From Stemphylium vesicarium (Eukaryota > Ascomycota > Dothideomycetes > Pleosporales > Pleosporaceae), in assembly GCA_004380135.1 (NCBI GenBank), contig QXCR01000102.1, positions 1 through 64,000 of the forward strand: a stretch of 64,000 nucleotides of DNA, in the 5' to 3' direction. Position numbers and translations under genes: made by a program. The notes beneath the pieces are model-generated. The model made no database searches. It was not told the DNA's origin and saw only the letters and a list, made by a program, of their open reading frames with translations. Below are positions 1-9,443 of the stretch, piece by piece. Every line of letters starts with the position of its first letter. Positions within the stretch are counted from its first letter, which is position 1.

Positions 1-250
1 ATGTCATCGTGCGCATCAACTACGTTGGGGTTTGCGGCAGCGATGTAAGCTATTTTTTATCTACCATAACCTTACAGGAGGGAGAGAGAAAGCCATATGC
101 TACAAACAGTATAAAGCATGACTAAAGATCCACAGGTCCACTTCTGGTACCACGGCGGAATCGGCAAAATGGTCAACCCCACCGCAGGCATAGTAATGGG
201 CCACGAAGCGTCCGGCACCATCCACACCGTCGGGCCCGCTGTGAAGACGA
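1..250 (+). pseudogene. Remnant of a zinc medium-chain dehydrogenase (sorbitol/xylitol dehydrogenase type), 5' end outside window
   Basis: Bases 3-46 read VIVRINYVGVCGSD, the catalytic-zinc cysteine region of medium-chain polyol dehydrogenases. A GT-AG intron (about 47-133) then joins in frame to VHFWYHGGIG and, a little further on, to the GHEASG motif that carries the catalytic Glu. After about base 245 the family similarity stops: the expected structural-zinc loop and Rossmann domain are missing, and the frame runs through Pro/Ala-rich sequence to a stop at 361-363. The gene body beyond the N-terminal catalytic half is therefore lost, or replaced by unrelated sequence. The start lies left of the window, so the full state of the gene cannot be judged. 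An intact gene with an unusual long intron is possible, but I see no continuation in the next kilobase. Confidence 0.55.
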
Positions 251-399
251 AGCACAGCGGGCCTCATCCCCTTCCCGCTGAACCCGAGCGTAGAGCAGAA
301 AGTAGCGACGCAAAACCAGCACCAACAGCACCTGCCCTACCAAAAGAAAACAACCCGCACTAGTACCCTGGCAAAGGCAAATTCTCATACCCAACCAAG

Positions 400-849
400 A
401 TGCCAACGCAGGACCCGCACGACGCCAAACCCCGCAACCCGAAGCGCACGAAGAGTATCCGGGTGGAGAGTAGTGAGCATCGGCATCAGCGGTTTGAGCG
501 GAAGCATGAGAGGAGGGAGGAGGAGGAGGAGGAGGAGGAGGAGGAGAGTAGTACGCTTTTGAGTGGGGAGCTAGGTATATCTTTTTTTATTTTCTATTCA
601 TGTCTGGTTTGAGGGGGATGGGGAATAGGTGGGATGATTGGTGGTTGATGGTTGAGGGAATGTAAATGGGACGTAGATTGCGTGTGATTGTTTGCTAATG
701 TTGAAACAACAGCTCCTCCACCCGGCGCGGGACTAAATTGGGCCAAGAACCGCGCGGCTACGCTGCAAAAGTATACGCAGAAGACTAAGAGGAGGCATAA
801 GAAGCATCAGAAGAGGGTTCAGAAGGCGGCGGAGGCTGCTGCTACGTAA
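400..849 (+). CDS. Possible small charged protein, two exons (103 aa)
   Basis: Not a recognised family. Exon 1 (400-574) reads into a run of ten Glu codons (517-546). A good intron follows (575-712; donor GTATAT, branch TTGCTAATG, acceptor AACAG). It restores the frame to a Lys/Arg/Gln-rich, helix-prone C-terminus ending at 849. Splicing removes the stop that would otherwise end the frame at 612. The product would be strongly charged: basic, then acidic, then basic. The frame is the same one used by the upstream dehydrogenase remnant and is separated from it only by the stop at 361-363, so this may be the degenerate tail of a larger broken gene. The composition is low in complexity and support is only the splice-restored frame. 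Confidence 0.3.
517..546 (+). repeat. (GAG)10 trinucleotide run
   Basis: Ten consecutive GAG triplets, coding for Glu in the doubtful small gene at 400-849. Likely length-variable between strains. Confidence 0.85.
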
Positions 850-1184
850 GAGGTAGGAGGTGAGAGGTGAGGGTTAGTGGAGGTGATGAGGACTGTGGGT
901 TTGGTAGGTGGTGAGTAGTAAGTATAGTGTGAAGGAAGTTAAGCTTCGTAGCCGGGGTAATATACCAGGGCTCTACATCTTAGGGCTTTGCGATAACGAG
1001 GAAAGGGAACGAGTCTTGATATAGACTTCGCCTCCTTGGTACTACGCACCAAATCTCGCTATGGTTCGGAATCTTCGACTGTGCTCTCAAGAATATCACT
1101 TTCCAGCCAAATCTAGCCTCCACGGCCCAAAAAACATATCTTCAAGATCCCACTACACTCAGCCTACCGCATCTCCCCCACCTC
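850..1184. other. Gene-free stretch between converging 3' ends
   Basis: Lies between the stop of the doubtful small gene and the stop of the FAD oxidase on the other strand. Purine-rich at the left. No gene or clear signal seen. Confidence 0.6.
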
Positions 1185-2771
1185 TCACGACGACCTAATA
1201 CTCTGCGCATGCGTATCAAACACACCCTGTGGATCCACCTCGGTCTTAATCCTCTTCATCTTCTCATAGTTGTCTCCATACAACCTAACACTCCACTCCT
1301 CCTCCGTCAACTCAGTATCCCTATAATTAACGAATCCCCTCAGCGGCACACCCTCCTTTTTGAGCTGGTCCTGGAACGGGCGGAACCCGGCTTGCATATA
1401 TTCTATACCGTCGGCAGGCCACTCAGAGAGGCCGTTGGCCAGACGCCCTTCCCAGCGGATGAGCCACTGGTTGTTTGCGTACGCCATGGCTTGAGCCGAG
1501 TCGTCGACGTCGTGGGATACGCCGCCCCAGAGGTCGAGGAACCCGAATTCAGTCAGGTCGGTGCGGTTGAAGGCGAGGGTTGTGTACTGGTATAGTGCTT
1601 TTGCCGACTCGAAGGTAAAGGGTTGGTCGGAGCGCAGGACCAGGGCTTGCAGGTACATGCTGCGTGGGGGGAAGGTGTCTGCGGTGCCGTTGAGCAGCGG
1701 CGCGGCGAAATTTTCCATGGACCAGAAATCCTGCGTGGAGGTCGTCGTTTTGGTGGTGTTGGGGAGGCGCTCGACGAGACCAGCGAATAAAGGTGCAAAG
1801 TCATCGGGATTGCCGTAGAAGTAGCCGCTGCCGTTCCATTCGCCGGCGAGCTGCCAGCGCAGTGCGAAGGTGTCGGGTGCTTCGGTCATTGCCCAGTCTT
1901 GGATGTCCATTAGGGCTTGCACACCCGTGTCGATGTCTACGTCGCCAAGCGAGATGGTGAAGTTGGTCACGAGTTCGTATTCTGGCTTCCAGGTTCGCGT
2001 GGTTAGGGAGAGGAGGATGCCGTAGGAGGAGCCAGCGCCTTGGACGACGAAGAAAAGATCGGGGTTTTCCTCGCGGGAAGCGGTCACGACGGTGCCGTTG
2101 TACAGCATCACCTCAACACTATCGAGGTTGTCCATGGGCGTGCCGAGGAATCGGCTCGTGGTGCCAAAACCACCTCCGATGGAAGATCCGGAGAGTCCGA
2201 CCCAGTTGGCCCGAACGTGCGGAAAGTGGCGTCCGTAGTTCTCCCAGAGCCAAGTTGCTGTTGGTCCGACTCGGCTTCCTCCACCGTAGCTATGACTGTT
2301 AGCCTATTCTCATATATAATTGACATTAGGGAGATGGACATACGTGAATAGACCAGTCGCCTCGTCAAAACTTGTCTCGGTGAAACGCTCCATGTTGATG
2401 ACAAGCGCTCCGTCCACACCACCAAGCCCATACGCTCCATACGAATGTCCTCCGTTGAGCGGCGAGACCTTGACGCCCGCTTCAACGGCGCATGCTAACG
2501 CAGCAGCGACATCGTCCTTGGTGCGGGGCACAACGACAGCGGCGGGCTCAGGGTTGAATCTGAGAGCCCATGGAGACGTCACATTCTCCCAGTTTGTGGC
2601 ATCGGAGAAAGTAGCTAGCGAAGCTAGAATACTCGAGCCGCTCAAGCAATCGCGGAGCTTCGTTGAGTCGTCCTGCGCCGCAGAACCAGAGAGAAGCGAA
2701 CTGAGAAGAACGACGTTGGAGAGAAGATGTAGTGCGCCCTGAGGCTTGAAAGAGCGACGAAGAAGACCCAT
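1185..2771 (-). CDS. Secreted FAD-linked oxidoreductase, BBE-like (VAO/PCMH family), 510 aa
   Basis: Oxidises an alcohol or sugar-type substrate with covalent FAD and O2; the substrate cannot be told from sequence. Exons 2771-2344 and 2289-1185 join as LFTYGGGSRVG across a 54-nt intron (donor GTATGT). A hydrophobic signal peptide (about residues 13-32) precedes the FAD-binding-4 domain. NGGHSYG holds His109, the usual 8-alpha-histidyl FAD site. The second site is Cys in bicovalent BBE enzymes; here the segment GGGSRVG has none, so a single covalent bond is expected. Further on are the GSSIGGGFGTTSR loop and, near the C-terminus, a BBE domain (VNYRD, then YGDNYEKMKRIK and DPQGVF). Length is normal for fungal members. 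A TATA element lies about 80 bp upstream. The frame appears intact. Confidence 0.9.
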
Positions 2772-4117
2772 GGTGAGTCAAGGCGAAAAAGAGACCGTGT
2801 GTTTCGAGAACTGATTTTCGTTTTGTAGGAGAGCGCGCACATCACCTTTTCTTATATATTATAATCGACTTACAGTCGTACAAAGAAGTCGTCCGGACGC
2901 CTCCGGTCAATTGGTGGAAGTTGATTGCATGAATAGTCTTCGGCGCCGAACGCTCCCGCTCCTGCCATGCGCCCGAAATGAGGCCTAACGTTTGGCTACG
3001 CAAGTGCTGTAGTTGTTCAGCGGAGGGCAGAGGGATGTGGTAATTTTAAAGATGGAGCCTTGGGAGGCTATACATCTTTGCCAAGCGGCGGGATACGCGT
3101 CATGGTTTTCATGTAGATGTGCTGAGGGAGCTAGATCCTTGGTTCGCGTATGTTGTTCCGGTGCGATGGACGTAATCATTTGATCGCTTTTATGACAGTA
3201 AGAGTGCATACGACCTGCGGGGTTCCAGGGTAGAACGCATGTTTGACATCGTGCTTGTAGTGACTGGGCCAGTGGTGGATGCAAGACTGCCCTCGATGAG
3301 AAGTCAAAGCCCTAGAAACGGCTGCGTACCACGGACGCGAATCATGCCATTCCCCATCGTGGATCGCTATCTCACTCATACACTCAGTACCCTGAAAGCA
3401 CAGCAGTGTAAGGCGGAATCACTAATGCGGGCCGTTTCCAGATCATCTATTTGTTTCATGAGACTGCGCGGAAGTAAGCACTAAGATTTCCCTCTCGAGT
3501 CAAGCTGAGGGAAAGCTTGGCCGCGGAGCCTTGGCGCGGAAACTCACATCTGTCCGCACCCCGTCCATATTGTCATCAGCGTTTTGAAACCTTTGTTGTT
3601 GTTGTCTGTTCACGTTTTGCTTCCAAGTCTGTGTAGCAGGAGTGTCTGGATGGGAGTTGACTGGCTACTCCGCCCTGAGGACACTAGTTACGTAACGAAC
3701 GCCATACCAACGGCTACGGCAATGTGTACCGTTCCAATCTCGCAGCCTTGTAGCTACTTACGCGTGCGTCACTATAGCTTAAATAAACCGCTCTCATTCA
3801 CTGCAACGCTCGTTCTATATATCTTCTCAGCAGCTAAACTACACCTCATCTCAGTTGGTTTGGCGGCATCAGGGTGGAAGTCGTGGCCATGTGCTGTCAA
3901 TAGTGCAAATGAAAGCGAATAAGCATGTGGTACAGCGTAGGGAGAGTTCACTCGTAGTGCTCGAAAGAATATCTAACCGTGCAAGCACAGCCTCCCTATC
4001 TAATCACAATGAGACGCCACCCGCCAATACTCAAATGTATATTCATCAGTAAAACGATTAGTGAGAAAGATGCATCTCATTCAACACACCACCTATCTAT
4101 CCCATTCTAGCATAAAC
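2772..4117. other. Long intergenic region, no gene recognised
   Basis: Upstream of the FAD oxidase and downstream of the SDR, both on the minus strand. Apart from the TATA-like element at 2851-2858, only short frames without family likeness occur. No repeats or relics recognised. Confidence 0.5.
2851..2858 (-). promoter_or_regulatory. TATA-like element of the FAD oxidase gene
   Basis: Reads TATATAAG on the minus strand, 80 bp before the ATG at 2771. Position and strand fit a core promoter. By eye only. Confidence 0.45.
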
Positions 4118-5125
4118 CTACTGATCATCCTTAACCCCCACCATCTGGCATGAATCCCTCCAAAGCCTCGCCTCCTTCTCAGCATCATAAGCATGACCCG
4201 CGTATCCCTCACCAGCAATCTCATGCTTATCATTGCCCCGCTCCGTCTTCCAGCAATCGGCAAGGTACTCCCCGCCCTTGTTCTCCCACTCCTTACCAAT
4301 CGCCGCCCACACCGTCGTCGCAGCGCCCTGTTCCGGGCTCTTCATAATCTTACCCATGGTCTCGTCCTTGGCCATGAACTCCAGAAGCGAAGCATCCAGG
4401 TACTGCATCAACGGTGTTCCAATAGCGCCGGGGTGGACGCTTGTGGCGTGCAGGCCGCGGGAGCCGTAGCGGCGCTCGATCTCGTTGGCCATGTAGATGT
4501 TTGCTGTTTTGGATTGGCCGTAAGAGACCCAGTCGTTGTACTCGCCCTTCTCGAAATTGTAGTCACCTGGCTCCCTGATACCGGCTACGTGGTGCGCGGA
4601 TGAGGAGAGGTTTACCACGCGGGAGGAGAACCTGGGGCTTGCGCTAGCGAGGAGAGCGGGCTTGAGGAGCTGGAAGAGGAGGAAGTGGGCGAGGTGGTTG
4701 ACGCCGAGTTGCATCTCGAATCCGTCTTTAGTGTGCTCGAGCTTCGGGAGCGCCATGATGCCCGCGTTGTTGATCAGAATGTTCACTTGGTTGTTCGACT
4801 TTTCGAGGATGCTGGCTGCGGCGCTGCGCACACTGGCGAGGGATGTGTTGTCCATCTCAACGAGCTCGATACGGCCTGGTTCGAGGAGTCCATCGAGCGC
4901 CTTCCTGGCTTTGTTCAGGTCGCGGGCTGTCAACAGCAATTTTGCTCCTGTCAAGGAGAGGGCGCGAGCGGTCTCTATGCCGATTCCAGACGAGGTGCCT
5001 GTGATGACAATGACTTTTCCGGTCAGCTTGCCTTCTACTGCTTCGTCCTTGATGATCTGGAGAGCTGTTGGACGAGCGTCGCTTGGGCCGGCGGGGCTGA
5101 TGTGGGCTTCTGCGTATCGAGACAT
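4118..5125 (-). CDS. Short-chain dehydrogenase/reductase, WWOX/retinol-dehydrogenase-like, 335 aa
   Basis: NAD(P)-dependent oxidoreductase of the classical/extended SDR superfamily; the substrate is unknown. Intronless. The Rossmann motif TGTSSGIG sits at 42-49, the NNAG motif at 119-122, the catalytic Ser in NLSSSAHH (about 174-176), and Tyr202 and Lys206 in YGQSK. All tetrad positions are present. The 35-residue lead before the Rossmann strand, and the overall length, match fungal retinol-dehydrogenase-like SDRs. There is no signal peptide. It is head to head with a bZIP factor gene (start 5705) over 579 bp, so shared control is possible. Frame intact. Confidence 0.9.
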   Translation of the reverse strand: MSRYAEAHISPAGPSDARPTALQIIKDEAVEGKLTGKVIVITGTSSGIGIETARALSLTGAKLLLTARDLNKARKALDGLLEPGRIELVEMDNTSLASVRSAAASILEKSNNQVNILINNAGIMALPKLEHTKDGFEMQLGVNHLAHFLLFQLLKPALLASASPRFSSRVVNLSSSAHHVAGIREPGDYNFEKGEYNDWVSYGQSKTANIYMANEIERRYGSRGLHATSVHPGAIGTPLMQYLDASLLEFMAKDETMGKIMKSPEQGAATTVWAAIGKEWENKGGEYLADCWKTERGNDKHEIAGEGYAGHAYDAEKEARLWRDSCQMVGVKDDQ

Positions 5126-5704
5126 GGTGGCTGAAGAGGAAGCTTTAGAAGTTGATGTTGCGAGTTTATGGTGATGTTATGAAGATGATGAGTTGCTGAT
5201 GTTTGATCCAGTTTCTGTGGGCATCTGTTATCTATTTATTCCTCTCCAGCTTCAGACATTGGAGCCCGAATGTTCAGGGTTGTACTCTGCATTTCAAAGC
5301 AAGCGATTATGCCCAGCCCGAAGAGCCGCATTGCGTGATGAGAGCACTCTGAAGGTTTCGTCCGGTAAAGCCGTGATGCTCCAAAGTGCAATTCTGCACC
5401 ATGCTTGGCATTCTTTACCATTGTAGTGTTTAGATTTGGAATTCGTTGGCCGATGACATTATATCCATTTCCGGTATAGCTTGAGAATGCTCTGAGGCTG
5501 AACTTGATGACCTTTTTTTCCTCCCTGGGCCTAGCTCATGGGGCGATCCATGGCCCTAGGAAGCCCCGAAGCATAAACTGCGTTAGCGTGCTTCAAGCGG
5601 TGTCTCCAGACGTTAGCCCCGAACCGAGACTAGAGCTGATTATTTTATTTTCCTCATTCGAAGCCACCGACATACGGAAGAGGCAATTTAGTAACCCCAA
5701 AACA
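5126..5704. other. Divergent promoter region, SDR and bZIP genes
   Basis: The region separates the starts of the minus-strand SDR and the plus-strand bZIP gene. No distinct motif could be assigned by eye. Confidence 0.5.
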
Positions 5705-6816
5705 ATGAAGCATGCTGCAAGCGAGTTCTCTGGGTACCAAGTTGAAGTAGATCAAGATGGTCACGGGTTCACCGACGCCGGGAACGAGGCCAGCAAGCAG
5801 CGGAGGAAGGTTCAGAATCGAAAGAACCAAAGAGCACACCGTATGTCCAATCCCCACCGGTATGGTCTCGTTCGTACTTAGGAACATATACAGGAATGCG
5901 GGCCAGGGAAAAGGACGATAAGACCAACCAGAAGTCGCACCCTTTCAAGGTCAAACGATGGCGCCTCAACGAGTCGGAAGATTGTTACCCCCAAAAGTCT
6001 ACGTTGACATCAGAGAGCGCAACAAGGGCGCAAAGCACACCACGCACGTGCCTAGACACCTCGTCCTCCACGACTCAGCAACGTACTATTGTCGTCCGAG
6101 CATCACAACCACCCGCTCCCGTCAGCCCCACCTCCCCCGTTGACCCGCCACCTTTCAAGTTCCCTCTCTCCTTAGATCATCTCCTTCACCTAATCCAGTA
6201 CAACGTCTTCCGCGCCTTCATGATCAACAAACGCACGCTCAACCCCCTCCCCAGCAACCCACTCATATGCTCCATCAACGGACCCTACTGCGATGACACA
6301 ATCGTCAATCCGCTCAACCCCAACATGCCAAGTTCTCTCATTCCAACCACCCTCCAGCAAACCCGCCACCACGGCATCTGGATCAACGTCTTCCCTTTCC
6401 CCCGCGTCCGCGACAATCTCATTAGGTACGAGGGTTGCTATGACCGCTGGGAGCTGATGCAGGATCTTGTTGGTGAATCGCTAACAACTGCGCCTTCGTA
6501 TTGGCGAGGAGGCAATTCTGTAGTTGAGTCCATTCTCAAAAGCAAGCGACAATTGTTGTTGGAGCATGATACGGATGAGATTACTGCGGGACGCAATGGC
6601 CTTATTGTTTGGGGCGAGCCGCATGAGATGCGCAGCTGGGAGCTCACTCCGGGGTTTCTTGCGAAATGGGCATGGGCAGTGGAAGGCTGTGAGGAGTTGA
6701 TTGAAATGAGTAATTACTGGAGGATGCAGAGGGGCGAGGAGCCTATGCAACTTTCTCAGCCGGGGAGTCATGTGCTGCCATTGCTGTCACACTCAGCTTC
6801 CCAGAATTGTACGTGA
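5705..6816 (+). CDS. bZIP transcription factor with DUF3425 domain, 352 aa
   Basis: Predicted nuclear DNA-binding regulator. Exons 5705-5840 and 5894-6816; splicing the 53-nt intron completes the basic region RRKVQNRKNQRAHRMRARE (about residues 33-51), with the conserved N-x-x-x-Q/A-x-x-x-R spacing of fungal bZIPs. The following leucine zipper is weak, which is common in the bZIP-DUF3425 group. The C-terminal half (from about HLLHLIQYNVFRAF onward) matches the DUF3425 pattern, including a late WELTPGFLAKWAW-like segment. The start at 5705 places the basic region near the N-terminus as usual; an in-frame ATG at 5504 would add 67 residues without family likeness. The target genes are unknown; the divergent SDR is the obvious candidate. 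Confidence 0.85.
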
Positions 6817-7261
6817 TGTATTTGGCGTAGGGTTGTCGAATTCCTGTCTTCATTCCATATAGTTCGCTCGTTGTTGAATTGTTTTATGTAAGTAGAGGTT
6901 TCTCTTTTCGCATGCGCGAACATTAAGTCCAGCTTTGGCCCAAGGAAGACAGTGATGCTTGCTGATGGGATACTCTTGCATCGGAATCGTCATTCCGATT
7001 CGGAACGCGGTTGCCCCACACGCGGGATCGACACGGCATCTGCTGCCAGCCCCTCAATAATGACGACTTTGGTGCCAACTTGGGCGAAAAGACCCAAGAT
7101 GAGGGGTCGTTTCGCACCAAGGGACTGTGTAGGCGTACTTTTGTCGCATCAATCGCGAGGATACACACAATACATGCGCAACCCATCCTTTTGCTCAATA
7201 CCCATCGAATCTTCACATAAAAGCAGCCTGAGTATTCAAGAAGCCGACAGCGTCTCCGAAA
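6817..7261. other. Intergenic region before the zinc dehydrogenase
   Basis: Lies between tandem plus-strand genes. A CATAAAAG element about 40 bp before the ATG at 7262 may serve as a weak TATA. Nothing else seen. Confidence 0.45.
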
Positions 7262-8573
7262 ATGTCGAGTGATAAGATGAAAGCAGTCCACTACGAGGGA
7301 CCATTCAAGGTCTCGGTAAAAGACCTCGAGTTACCCAAGATACAGCATCCAGACGATATTATTGTCAAGGTTACGACAGCAGCCATTTGCGGCTCTGATT
7401 TGCACATGTATCAGGGACGTACGGCGGCAGAAGCTGGTCTCGTCTTCGGACATGAGAACATGGGCACTATTATCGAGACGGGATCGGGCGTGACACTTCT
7501 GGAAAAGGGCGACCGCATCGTATTACCCTTTGTAAGTATCGCAGGCATTGGACACGCAACGTAAGACTAACTTTGAGGTTGACAGAACGTCGCGGACGGC
7601 AGATGTCGGAACTGTGAAGAAGGCAAGACGGCTTTTTGTACTGGGTAAGGCCAACATCCATGGGCAAGTTTGTGGAGTTTGTCCTGACAATGACAGCGTG
7701 AACCCAGGCTTCGCTGGTGGCGCATACGGATACGTCGCTATGGGGCCGTACCAAGGTGGCCAGGCGCAATATCTTCGGGTACCATTCGCCGACTTCAACG
7801 CGCTGAAATTGCCCAAAGGTACTGAGCACGAAGCCGATTTTATTCTACTAGCAGATATCTTCCCAACGGGGTGGCATGGACTGGTGCTCGCTGGATTCCA
7901 ATCTGGCGAAAGTGTCGCAGTGTTTGGCGCAGGTCCCGTCGGCCTCATGGCAGCATACAGTGGTGTACTCCGTGGTGCAAGCAAGGTGTTTGTTGTAGAC
8001 ACAGTACCGGAGCGTCTACAAGCAGCGGAAAAGATCGGTTGCGTACCCATCGACTTCAGGAAGAGCGACCCGGTTGAACAAATTATCAAGCTTAACGGTG
8101 GTATGGTGGACCGCGCAGTCGATGCCGTTGGCTATCAGGCAGTCGACGCGTCGGGTAGCAAGGAGAAGCCCAACGTTGTCCTCGACCAGTTGATCATGGT
8201 TACTCGGCCGACGGGAGGTCTGGGCATACCAGGACTGTATGTACCGGCTGACCCAGGTGCACCAGACGAGCAAAGCAAGAAGGGCCAAATCTTGATCTCA
8301 TTCGGAAAGCTCTTCGAAAAGGTATGTTCATCCACCATGGCTTTTGTCCGCAGCTGACGAGTCTAGGGTCTGCATCTTGGAACTGGGCAATGCAACGTCA
8401 AAGCCTACAACCGGTATCTCCGAGACATGATTGTCTCGGGTAAGGCCAAGCCAAGCTTCGTGGTATCGCATGAAATTAATATCGATGATGCGCCGACAGC
8501 GTACGAAAAGTTTGACAAACGGATCGAAGGCTATACGAAGGTGTTGATTCATCCGAATGGCCCTTTGAACTAG
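7262..8573 (+). CDS. Zinc medium-chain dehydrogenase, glutathione-independent formaldehyde dehydrogenase type, 386 aa
   Basis: NAD-linked alcohol/aldehyde oxidoreductase. Four exons: 7262-7531, 7586-7644, 7697-8321, 8367-8573. Catalytic-zinc segment ICGSDLHMY and GHENMG are present. The loop NVADGRCRNCEEGK...FC followed by VNPGFAGGAYGY, and PTGWHG further on, are hallmarks of the bacterial FdhA (formaldehyde dismutase/dehydrogenase) branch rather than of the glutathione-dependent class III enzyme. The NAD fold shows GAGPVGLMAA. In the structural-zinc loop the first Cys of the usual CGRCRNC is Asp (DGRCRNC), leaving three Cys. Formaldehyde as substrate is inferred only from the branch. The short second exon (59 nt) is supported by exact frame and motif continuity. 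Confidence 0.88.
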
Positions 8574-8698
8574 CTGAGCGTATAAGCATCTAATCTGTAA
8601 TATCTTGCTTCGAGACTCACGCCTGAAGACGATCCATAGTGCGTTGTTTTCACGCGTCTTTTCGCGACCTTGATTCAAGTCGATCTTTGCGTCGCGCC

Positions 8699-9247
8699 CT
8701 AGTAACGTTGTAGCGCAAATGCTCCATCGTCGACAAGGTATGCCTTAACAATCTTAACTTCCTCCACCGGGCGATCTTCCTTGTCTGTCTTGACCAAGCC
8801 AAGCTTCTTTACAATCTGCATGCCGCTCTTGACCCTCCCGAAGATGGTATGCTTTCCATCCAGCCATGGTGTAGGCGCCAAGGTGATGAAGAACTGCGAT
8901 CCGTTCGTGTTGGGACCTGAATTGGCCATACTGAGAATACCAGCGCCGGTATGCTTGAGTTGCGGTGATATCTCGTCTTCGAACTTTTCGCCGTAGATGG
9001 ATTCACCGCCTCGGCCGGTGCCTGTAGGATCGCCTCCTTGTATCATGAAGTTGGGGATTATGCGATGGAATATGAGGCCGTTGAAGTAGTTGCGCTGGGC
9101 GAGGGTCGAGAAGTTCTTGCAGGTCTTGGGCGCATGGTCGTAGTAGAGTTCGACGACGATAGTGCCCTATTCTGAGTCAAAATGTTTCTTAGTCGTCAAG
9201 CTTTCTAGACGTACGATTGTGGTATCTAGTGCGACATCGGTGGCCAT
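8699..9247 (-). CDS. Peptidyl-prolyl cis-trans isomerase, cyclophilin of PPIL1/Cyp1 type, 166 aa
   Basis: Catalyses proline isomerisation. Exons 9247-9215 (11 codons) and 9166-8699, separated by a 48-nt intron. The core shows FHRIIPNFMIQGGDPTGTG, with the catalytic Arg and Phe, then SMANSGPNTNGSQFFIT and WLDGKHTIFGRV, the binding-pocket signature with the Trp of cyclosporin-sensitive forms. The very short N-terminus and single domain match the spliceosome-associated PPIL1 group; that association is known for the family but not shown here. It is head to head with the RQT4-like gene across only 196 bp, suggesting a shared promoter. Confidence 0.92.
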
Positions 9248-9443
9248 GATGATTGCGCGGACAAGTGGATGAGGACTGTGTTGGCTGCTCTCTGCCTCTC
9301 GGAATTCAATGCCAGATCCACGCACGGTTCATGCCACCAGCCACAGCGGCCGCCCTAGCCACACTCACTAGCCTCGAGTGATGAATCACGGCAAGCGAAC
9401 CACCCTTCTGACGTCGACAACGAAAACCCCTCCAACTGCAAAC

